Shown here: positions 1 to 5,030 of the stretch, piece by piece
Layout of the letters: the number at the start of each line of letters is the position of its first letter
Numbering within the stretch: the stretch's first letter is position 1
From: Actinomycetes bacterium
GTDB lineage: Bacteria > Actinomycetota > Acidimicrobiia > Acidimicrobiales > RAAP-2
NCBI GenBank assembly: GCA_021807965.1
Contig: JAKBCI010000046.1
Location: 1 to 8,816 of the forward strand
DNA length: 8,816 nt
Direction of reading: 5' to 3'
The notes under the pieces: generated by a model
The model's database searches: none
Told to the model about the DNA's origin: nothing
Seen by the model: only the letters and a program-made list of their open reading frames with translations
Program-made: the position numbers and the translations under genes

Positions 1-411
1 ACCTCCAGTAATCTAGGACATTAGGTACCCTAGTGTTAACGGGGTGTCGCGTCAAGGGGCTGGGTCGGCGTATCGCCTCGATCTACGGTTGCACGACTCC
101 ACCGGGAGCCGACTCTCGTAATCCGATGTCGAGGTCGGCGTGATTCGAGTGTCGGGGTCGCGATGCCCCTGGCGTCGGGACGCGAGGCACGGTGTCGATT
201 ACGTGCACGGTTGCCCAAGGATCGCAGCCCGAGCTCCCTCTCTTCGTCGAAGAGCGGCATCGCAACCTGCGAGAGATCATCTGGTCACCAGCCTGGGTTC
301 CCCTCACGTCTGAGTACGTTGTACGCGCACCGTGTGATTCGCCGGATGTGTCCTTCGTTGCGGACGTCGTCGGTCTAGTTGACTTGGTGTTGCCCCGTAC
401 TGGGGCCCTTT

Positions 412-447
412 GGGTGACTCGTGACGCAACTTCTCGAAAAGTCACCC
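412..447 (+). other. Hairpin, 8-bp stem
   Basis: GGGTGACT (412-419) is perfectly complementary to AGTCACCC (440-447) across a 20-nt loop. A second arm, GTGAC at 421-425, could compete for GTCAC at 441-445, giving two mutually exclusive folds. It lies directly after another inverted repeat, GCCCC-GTACT-GGGGC (392-406). No T-tract follows, so it is not an obvious terminator. Confidence 0.4.
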
Positions 448-555
448 GGGCACCATGCCACGGTATCTGCCACGGTAAATGGCTGGCTTCGTGATGAAGC
501 AGGGCCCAAGGGGCGTCAGGGAATCCGGACAAGTACCAGTGTTTCACTGATTCCT

Positions 556-637
556 GGCACAGTGAGGCACGCTATGGCACACGTTGCCGGGGCCTGCAAA
601 GCCCCGTACTCCGGTTCGAATCCGGACGCTGCCTCCA
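556..637 (+). tRNA. tRNA-Cys(GCA)-like sequence, irregular 5' half, possibly a pseudo-tRNA
   Basis: The 3' half is close to a textbook tRNA-Cys. The anticodon arm is GGGGC-CTGCAAA-GCCCC (589-605, anticodon GCA at 596-598). A 4-nt variable loop follows, then a T arm TCCGG-TTCGAAT-CCGGA (610-626), acceptor strand CGCTGCC (627-633), discriminator T634 (U73 is a known tRNA-Cys identity base) and encoded CCA (635-637). The 5' half is odd. The best acceptor partner, GGCACAG at 556-562, pairs at only 5 of 7 positions. The D arm (GGCA 566-569 with TGCC 585-588) encloses a 15-nt loop containing GG, and no base remains for position 26. The 82-nt total is about 8 nt above normal. It may be a divergent functional gene, a decayed copy, or a 3' end left by an integrative element. 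Confidence 0.5.
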
Positions 638-694
638 GGGTCGAGTCATTCCTGCCTCGGTAGTTGCCACGGTATCCTCGCACGGACCAGGAGA

Positions 695-726
695 GAAGGC
701 TCTCACCCAGATGTGAGATTGCCTTC
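695..726 (+). other. Hairpin, 11-bp stem with TT bulge
   Basis: GAAGGC-TCTCA (695-705) pairs with TGAGA-TT-GCCTTC (714-726) around an 8-nt loop, with one 2-nt bulge. It sits 58 nt after the tRNA-like 3' end. No run of T follows, so a simple intrinsic terminator is unlikely. It may be part of a structured RNA or a decayed tRNA arm. Confidence 0.4.
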
Positions 727-1089
727 AAGAAGCTCCTTGTGAGGTGGTCAGCGGTGGAGATGCCTCGACTGATTGGCCCACGGGTACGGGGCCCTGCAAG
801 TCCTGTACTCTCGCGCAAAATGCCAAGCAAACAAAGGAACTTGGACCGCCTGCCTCTGGTCTTGGCACGGTATTCGACGCGGTTGCCCTCGGACTGGGCG
901 AGAGCGCTACTGGCGCGTCGGTTGGGAAGGCAACTGGGGGGTTGAATCCTCGGGCCGGGCGTGATCGAAGGTCCTTCGCAACGATCTCTCGGATGTCGGG
1001 GGTAGCGAGCTTGAGACCGCAGACTTCGAGAGATTCAGCTTGGCAGCGACCGAGGTCAAAGACTCCTTGAGCTACTGCACAGTCTCGGC

Positions 1090-1171
1090 GAACGCTCCGC
1101 GTCTCAATTGCGACAACGGCTCAATGGCGCCTCATAGCTTCGTGATTAGTGCACCAGCATGCGGAGCGTTC
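1090..1171. repeat. 11-bp perfect inverted repeat, 60-bp spacer
   Basis: GAACGCTCCGC (1090-1100) is the exact reverse complement of GCGGAGCGTTC (1161-1171). A small TCCG-AAA-CGGA hairpin at 1170-1180 overlaps its right arm. No gene is adjacent except the IS21 element about 150 bp downstream. Function is unknown. Confidence 0.4.
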
Positions 1172-1327
1172 CGAAACGGATCGTCTTCGTGACTTACCTC
1201 GGAAATCGTCCCGTGAATCGCAGTGGGTTTCCAGGAGTCTACATCGGAGACTAGTCGATTCATATCAGTAATCACAGAGCAGCAGCGTCGCCGCCACGAT
1301 GGAGGTCGCGGCGAGAATCTGGCGGCG

Positions 1328-1421
1328 TGTCAACGGTCACTGAGTTCTCCCCAACCACGGCCATGAAGACTCCCCGGTGGCGGCCACGAGAATTCCCCAG
1401 TAGCGGCCATCAGTCCTCCCC
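1328..1421 (+). repeat. IS21 left end: four tandem terminal repeats
   Basis: Units lie at 1328-1352, 1353-1375, 1376-1398 and 1399-1421. Each ends in a TCCCC or CTCCCC box and most share a GCGGCCA-like core, e.g. GGTGGCGGCCACGAG at 1376-1390. The outermost unit begins TGTCAACGG and defines the terminus. The array ends six bases before the istB stop codon. In the IS21 family such repeats are bound by the transposase; that role is inferred here. Confidence 0.85.
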
Positions 1422-1427
1422 GGTCGT

Positions 1428-2201
1428 TTAGCCCAGCGGCATCACCCCCTTGCCCGACGTGGCCTGCTTGAGCCGCACACTTTCGCCGGTGGTCTCGCAC
1501 AGGTGAGCGTGGTGCAACAGGCGATCGACGGTCGCGGTGGCGAGGGTCTTCGGCATCAGCTCGTCGAAGCCCGAGGGGTGCAGGTTCGATGACACCGCGA
1601 CCGAACGCTTCTCGTAGGCGGCGTCGACCAGCCGGTAGAGGCCTTCAGCGGCGTCACTCGAGACCGGCAGGAGCCCGATGTCGTCAACCACGACGAGGTC
1701 CGAACGTAAGATGCGCCCGACCGCCTTGGCCACGCTGTCGTCGACCCGGTGACGGCGCACGAGTGCGCCCAGGTCTTCGAGGCTGAACCACGCCACCTTC
1801 ATCGAGGCCTCCACCGCGGCGTGACCGAGGGCCTCGAGGAAGAAGGTCTTGCCCGTTCCCGATGGTCCACAGACCACCAGGTTCTCGCGACGTCGCACCC
1901 ACTCCAGGGTGCGCAGCGAGTTCTGGGTCGGTGGAGGGATCGACGAGGACGCCGACTCCCAGGCCTCGAAGGTCTTGCCCGTCGGGAAGGCGGCGGCCTT
2001 GCGCCGTGTCGACAGCGCCGAGCGCTCTCGCCCGGCGAGTTCTTCGTTCAACAGTGCCCGCAGCACCTCCGATGGTTCCCAGCGCTGGGCCCGAGCAGTG
2101 GCGATCACCTCGGGGGCGATGCGCCGGATGTGCGGCAGTCGCAGTCGGCGCAGCAGGGTCTCGAGGTCTTGTTCGAGCGGTGGGGGCTCGGGCGTTCTCA
2201 T
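1428..2201 (-). CDS. istB: IS21 helper ATPase IstB (AAA+)
   Basis: IstB is the DnaC-like AAA+ ATPase that works with IstA in choosing and capturing target DNA during IS21 transposition. The 257-aa protein has an N-terminal helical region (1-95), then Walker A GPSGTGKT (112-119), Walker B LVVVDDIG (169-176), a sensor-like SSNLHPSGFDEL segment (204-215) and VDRLLHH near 225-231, where an arginine finger is expected. Length is normal for IstB (about 250 aa). I chose the ATG at 2201 because it overlaps the preceding stop as ATGA and gives the family's usual N-terminus; an upstream in-frame start at 2246 would add 15 residues inside the preceding ORF. There is no clear Shine-Dalgarno, so translation probably depends on coupling. 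The stop lies beside the left-end repeats. Confidence 0.93.
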   Translation of the reverse strand: MRTPEPPPLEQDLETLLRRLRLPHIRRIAPEVIATARAQRWEPSEVLRALLNEELAGRERSALSTRRKAAAFPTGKTFEAWESASSSIPPPTQNSLRTLEWVRRRENLVVCGPSGTGKTFFLEALGHAAVEASMKVAWFSLEDLGALVRRHRVDDSVAKAVGRILRSDLVVVDDIGLLPVSSDAAEGLYRLVDAAYEKRSVAVSSNLHPSGFDELMPKTLATATVDRLLHHAHLCETTGESVRLKQATSGKGVMPLG

Positions 2202-2383
2202 TCGTGCCCCGCATTCGCCGGCGTGTCGAGCAGACGCATCGACCACGACAACAGCACGGAGGCGAGCTCAGTGCGATCCATGGCGGCGCGGGCCAAGAAC
2301 TCGTCACCGTTACTCAGCGCGTCGGCACAGAACTCCAGGATCTCGGCCAGTTCGACGGCCTCCTCGGCCGCGAGGGGGCTCAT
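2198..2383 (-). CDS. Small unrecognised protein encoded between istA and istB (61 aa)
   Basis: I do not recognise this protein. It begins MSPLAAEEAVELAEILEF and is acidic and Ala/Leu/Glu-rich, so it is probably mostly alpha-helical. It has no signal peptide or convincing membrane segment. Its ATG (2381-2383) overlaps the istA stop as ATGA, and its own stop overlaps the istB start as ATGA, so it exactly fills the gap between the two genes and should be translated by coupling. This arrangement is the main evidence that it is real. A GTG at 2401 would extend it by six residues inside istA. Possible roles are an IstA/IstB assembly factor, a transposition regulator, or merely a translational bridge; none is shown by the sequence. 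Confidence 0.65.
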   Translation of the reverse strand: MSPLAAEEAVELAEILEFCADALSNGDEFLARAAMDRTELASVLLSWSMRLLDTPANAGHE

Positions 2384-3867
2384 CGGCCGAACCCGTTCCA
2401 CGCGGCGGTGCCGGATTGGAGTGAGTGGTCCTCGCCCGCGCGGCGCAGGTCGGCGCTCGGGCCGGCGACCCGATGGGCCAGAATCGAGACGAGGTCGTCC
2501 TCTGCGAAGCGCGCGAGCATCGCTGATTCGCTGAGGGCCCGCTCGACCGCCGCCCGGCCGTGCAACGCCGCCAGGCTGACCGCGTTGGCCATCTTCGCGC
2601 GCACCCGCACGACGCCCGCGGCCCCGGCCTCGGTGAGCCAGAGGGCCGCCCCGTCGCCAATGGCGAGGAAGTCCCGTTCGGCCTGGTTCCTCGCCTTCGG
2701 CGTGCGGTGCAGCGGACCCTCGGGGGACGGTCCGAAGTGCTCGTCGTTGTAGCGGGGGTTGCCCGGCGTCGAGCGCTCGTGGCGCGCCACCTCCGCGGGC
2801 CCCTCGGCGTTCACCGCCGTGATGACCACCTCGTCACCGACCACGCGCACCCAGACGACCTCGCCGCGCAGCGCGCTGGGCACCGAGTAGTGGCACGACT
2901 CGTAGCTCACGACCGGCGTGTTCATCCCGACCCGGCGAGTGACCCCGAAGCAGGCGGTGAAGGGCCGCTCGGGTAGTCGGTGCAGCGTCGCCTGCTCGTC
3001 GGCCAGCATCTCGTCCGGGATCCGCCTCGTGGTGGCGTGCACCCGACCGTTCACCGCAGCACAGAAGGCGTCACACGACGAGACGAGATCGGCGAAGCTG
3101 GCGTAGGCCGGCAACAGGTTGGCCTCGGTCGGCACCAGGTCGGCCTCGGCCACGCGCACCGTCGACTCGGCGCCACCCTTGGACTGGGGGTCTCGGATCA
3201 CGCAGGTCGCGACGGTGAGTCCGTAGTGCTGTCCGAGCTGGACGATGAGTGGGTGTCGCATCGCGATGCGCGCCACGTGGTCGGTGCTCACGGTGCGCTC
3301 GTTGTCGGTGAGTGCGTAGGTGGGCACGCCACCAAAGCGCCGCAGCGTCTGGTCGACGCAGGCGATGAGCGTGGGCAGGGTCTTGTCGGTCACCGGGATC
3401 ACCACCCGAAAGCGCGACCAGGCCAACCAGGCGCAGAACAGCCAGGTCTTGGTCACACCCACGAGTGGTCCGTCGGCCCAGTCGAACTGGAACCACATCC
3501 CCGGCTCGGGCACCCAGGGCCGGAACACCCGGCGTCGGCCCGCGCCATAAGACTTCTTCGCGGCCGCGACCGCTCGGCGAGTGGTTCGCTCCGAGCCCTG
3601 GTAGCCGAGCGCGACGAGCTTGTCGTGACAGACGTCGGCGCGAACCTTGCCGCTCGACTGGTCGACCCATTCGTCGATTTTGTCGCGGAAGGGCTCGGTG
3701 AGCCGGTCTCTCGGAGTCGCATCCACGTTCAGTTCGCCGCGGTCGCGGCGAGCCACCCACTGGGCGACGGTGTGGTGATCACAGCCCGCGAGCTCGGCGG
3801 CGTCGCGGTAGGACCGGGTCAAGTCGAATGCTTCCAGTATTTCCATGATTTCCTCGGCAGACTTCAT
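2380..3867 (-). CDS. istA: IS21 transposase IstA (DDE recombinase)
   Basis: IstA binds the terminal repeats and catalyses strand cleavage and transfer. The 495-aa protein has an N-terminal helix-turn-helix region (about 15-42, with LAGCDHHTVAQWV) and an RNase H-like DDE core. The likely catalytic residues are D129 (FQFDWAD), D188 (ALTDNE) and E234 (KGGAEST). A C-terminal segment with YESCHYSVP and KARNQAERDFL is typical of IstA. I chose ATG 3867 because a strong GAGGAGG Shine-Dalgarno (3877-3883) lies 9 bases upstream. A GTG at 3945 would add 26 residues but lies beyond that site and encodes an unlikely N-terminus. The stop overlaps the next ORF as ATGA. No frameshift or early stop is seen. 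Confidence 0.94.
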   Translation of the reverse strand: MKSAEEIMEILEAFDLTRSYRDAAELAGCDHHTVAQWVARRDRGELNVDATPRDRLTEPFRDKIDEWVDQSSGKVRADVCHDKLVALGYQGSERTTRRAVAAAKKSYGAGRRRVFRPWVPEPGMWFQFDWADGPLVGVTKTWLFCAWLAWSRFRVVIPVTDKTLPTLIACVDQTLRRFGGVPTYALTDNERTVSTDHVARIAMRHPLIVQLGQHYGLTVATCVIRDPQSKGGAESTVRVAEADLVPTEANLLPAYASFADLVSSCDAFCAAVNGRVHATTRRIPDEMLADEQATLHRLPERPFTACFGVTRRVGMNTPVVSYESCHYSVPSALRGEVVWVRVVGDEVVITAVNAEGPAEVARHERSTPGNPRYNDEHFGPSPEGPLHRTPKARNQAERDFLAIGDGAALWLTEAGAAGVVRVRAKMANAVSLAALHGRAAVERALSESAMLARFAEDDLVSILAHRVAGPSADLRRAGEDHSLQSGTAAWNGFGR

Positions 3868-3875
3868 AGGTGGTT

Positions 3876-3922
3876 CCCTCCTCGGGGTTGGTGGTCTTGT
3901 CACCAACCAGCCTCCGAGGAGG
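3876..3922 (-). promoter_or_regulatory. Inverted repeat sequestering the istA Shine-Dalgarno
   Basis: On the istA mRNA, CCTCCTCGG (3922-3914) can pair with CCGAGGAGG (3885-3877), and GGTTGGTG (3908-3901) with CACCAACC (3893-3886). This is 17 bp of stem with a 5-nt one-sided bulge and a 7-nt loop. The 3' arm is the Shine-Dalgarno of istA, ending 9 bases before its ATG. A transcript covering both arms should be poorly translated. In other elements (IS10, IS50) similar hairpins block translation from read-through transcripts; that role here is inference. Confidence 0.7.
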
Positions 3923-3968
3923 AGCCACGTCACCGGTGGATACACCGGCGCGGTGGACGGTTATCTCT

Positions 3969-4061
3969 GGGGAGAACTCGTGACCGCCGCCGGGAAAAAC
4001 TCGTGTCCGTCAGCGGGGAGAAATCTGTCCGCCGCTGGGGAGTTTCTCATGTCCGCTGACA
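3969..4061 (-). repeat. IS21 right end: four tandem terminal repeats
   Basis: Read on the minus strand, units lie at 4061-4037, 4036-4015, 4014-3992 and 3991-3969. Each ends in a CCC/CCCC box, mirroring the left end. The outermost starts TGTCAGCGGACATGAG, matching the left terminus at T-G-T-C-A-n-C-G-G-n-C-A. The unit at 3992-4014 has CCC instead of CCCC. The array lies about 100 bp upstream of the istA start, so transposase bound here could also affect istA transcription. Confidence 0.85.
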
Positions 4062-4189
4062 GTGACGCTGCGAAACGAGACGCCGACGCTCGACTACCCA
4101 TTCAGTCGGCGCACGGCTGCTGGTGCGCGGCTAGCGCGACGCGATGGAGGTGGCCGCTGAGCCACTAACTTGCACTGTGAACGCGACGT
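4062..4189. other. Short spacer between IS21 right end and the DUF1801-type gene
   Basis: No gene is visible in these 128 bases. CGATGGAGGT (4142-4151) also occurs at 1297-1306 on the other side of the IS, but its distance from the two ends differs, so it is not a target duplication. ACGTCTAAC is repeated at 4186-4194 and 4200-4208 across the stop of the next gene. Confidence 0.4.
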
Positions 4190-4753
4190 CTAACGTCGAA
4201 CGTCTAACTGTCGCAGTCGCTCGGCCACCATGTCCGTCAGCAACTTCGCGTCGATTCGCCAGTCCGACGGAACGACAACCGTCTTCTTGTTGACCCGAAG
4301 CGACCCCAACCGGGGAGCTACGTGTTCGAGAATGCGGTCGCCCCAGGGCGCTAAGAGAAGGTGATCGGCGGCGGCGGCGATGCCAAAGACGTAGTCGGTT
4401 CCCCGTCGCAGCATCGGCTTATTCCACGCGATGACGGCGTCGAGCGTGGGAAAGCGCCGCTCAATGGTGGCCAGGATGTTGCGTGCGGTCTTCGCCTGCA
4501 CGGGGGTCAGCGATGCGAAGTATGCCTCGGGGTCGGCGAAGCGCCGTGTGCTCGTCGAGCCCCGCGCGTACATGACGAGCGTGTTGGCGTGGGCGCGGGT
4601 AAAGCCGTGTTCCTCCTGCAAGTACGCCATTTGCGCGGCGTAGTTGGTGTCGCCAAGTTCGCGCAGCTGCCCCAACCAGAATGCGACCGGCTGCAGATAA
4701 CGCCGTTCGATCAGCGGGAACTGGGCGGTGCGGTCGCCCGACGCAGTGGACAT
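4190..4753 (-). CDS. DUF4287/DUF1801 (YdhG-like) domain protein
   Basis: This 187-aa protein is probably cytoplasmic, with no signal or membrane segment. Residues about 25-70 (LGQLRELGDTNYAAQMAYLQ through HANTLVMYARGS) resemble the DUF4287 helical domain. Residues about 78-185 resemble DUF1801: a helix with PVQAKTARNILATIERRFP, then VIAWNKPMLRRG, YVFGIAAAADHLLLAPWG, and a basic NKKTVVVPSDWRID strand-helix end. The family folds like small alpha/beta frataxin/YdhG-type domains; biochemical function is not established, so I assign none. The gene stands alone, divergent from the ABC operon, and its 3' end faces the IS21 element. The ATG at 4753 has no clear Shine-Dalgarno but has a -10-like box six bases upstream. 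Confidence 0.8.
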   Translation of the reverse strand: MSTASGDRTAQFPLIERRYLQPVAFWLGQLRELGDTNYAAQMAYLQEEHGFTRAHANTLVMYARGSTSTRRFADPEAYFASLTPVQAKTARNILATIERRFPTLDAVIAWNKPMLRRGTDYVFGIAAAADHLLLAPWGDRILEHVAPRLGSLRVNKKTVVVPSDWRIDAKLLTDMVAERLRQLDVRR

Positions 4754-4759
4754 GCCACA

Positions 4760-4765
4760 ATCCTA
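4760..4765 (-). promoter_or_regulatory. Putative -10 box (TAGGAT), leaderless start
   Basis: TAGGAT on the minus strand is followed by six bases (TGTGGC) and then the ATG at 4753, placing the expected transcription start at or next to the initiation codon. No good -35 is visible. The same geometry precedes the L,D-transpeptidase gene, which supports it modestly. Confidence 0.35.
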
Positions 4766-5030
4766 TCGACGGAGTTGAACGAGATACCGCAATGAGCGTG
4801 CGAAGTGAGTTGGACCGGCACGCGCTCGCGGGTGGGCGACCGCGTTGCCAGCCGGGTCGACGTAGGAGGGCCGCACGATCAACCGCGGCGCCCCCGGCGT
4901 GTGGAGACGACGTCGCGCCAGGCGCCGTAGTCGGTGGCGCGGTTCGCGACGACGGCAACTCGGGCGATGGGGCGAGACCGGGCACGTCGGCGATCTAGAG
5001 TCGACTGGTGGTGAGAGCGATGATTAACGG

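Larger units (their letters stand above)
392..874 (+). repeat. Three diverged units about 200 bp apart sharing anchor motifs
   Basis: GCCCCGTACT occurs at 392-401 and 601-610, and TGCCACGGTAT at 456-466 and 665-675, so both anchors recur with the same 209-bp offset. A third, more diverged copy has GGGGCCCTGCAAGTCCTGTACT at 788-809 (compare 589-610) and CCTGCCTC...GGCACGGTAT at about 849-873 (compare 651-675; about 20 of 25 positions match). The 3' box often continues as CACGGTAT, a few bases, then a second CACGG-like word; a similar box lies near 188. The middle parts are not alignable by eye. The pattern fits an ancient tandem duplication around the tRNA-like sequence. Confidence 0.45.
1..1327. 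other. Gene-free region with tRNA-like and repeated sequences
   Basis: I see no convincing protein gene on either strand over about 1.3 kb. The open frames present are short, rich in Arg/Pro/Ser, lack recognisable motifs and overlap one another, as expected for stop-poor GC-rich noncoding DNA. The stretch holds a tRNA-Cys-like sequence (556-637), hairpins (240-254, 392-406, 412-447, 695-726), a distant inverted repeat (1090-1100 with 1161-1171) and a motif recurring near 188, 459, 668 and 866. It ends at the left terminus of the IS21 element. It could be a decayed tRNA or integration locus, or a structured noncoding RNA; the sequence alone does not decide. Confidence 0.6.
1328..4061 (-). mobile_element. 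IS21-family insertion sequence, apparently intact
   Basis: The 2734-bp element has an istA/istB pair on the minus strand and ends that start 5'-TGTCA and finish TGACA-3'. Aligned inward, the terminal 25 bp at the two ends match at about 16 positions. Each end carries four related 22-25 bp repeats ending in a CCCC box and inverted between ends, as known for IS21 multiple transposase-binding repeats. Both transposition genes are full length with catalytic residues present. The flanks (GGCGGCG left, GTGACGCT right) show no 4, 5 or 8 bp target duplication, so the insertion may be old, or a flank has been altered by rearrangement. It is slightly longer than most IS21 members, partly because of a third ORF. 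Confidence 0.92.

Noticed and set aside
240..254. CTCTTCG-T-CGAAGAG palindrome as an operator
   Set aside because: It is a clear palindrome but there is no gene or promoter beside it; nothing supports a regulatory role.
83..547. 154-codon open frame on the minus strand
   Set aside because: Composition is Arg/Ser/Thr/Pro-rich with no domain pattern, it covers hairpins and repeats, and there is no clear ribosome-binding site. A chance frame in GC-rich DNA is likelier.
516..830. 104-codon minus-strand frame with SGFEPEYGALQA
   Set aside because: This peptide is the antisense translation of the tRNA-Cys-like T and anticodon arms, a common false gene.
1749..2534. 261-codon plus-strand frame
   Set aside because: Antisense to istB, the small ORF and istA, with low-complexity composition and no recognisable motif.
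2980..4059. 359-codon plus-strand frame
   Set aside because: It is the antisense shadow of istA and runs through the terminal repeats; istA on the minus strand has all the conserved residues.
1328..4061. IS21 element as part of a larger composite transposon or defence island
   Set aside because: There is no second copy in the window, and no resistance, defence or integrase gene nearby.
1297..4151. CGATGGAGGT on both sides of the IS (1297-1306 and 4142-4151), both followed by codons reading V-A-A
   Set aside because: The copies lie 21 bp and 80 bp from the two ends, so they cannot be a target duplication; the similarity is too short to claim a split gene.
4461..4985. 174-codon minus-strand frame, and a peptide-like fragment at about 4800-4920
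   Set aside because: Mostly a shadow of the DUF1801-type gene. The upstream part has a plausible look in one frame but no start signal and no recognisable family.
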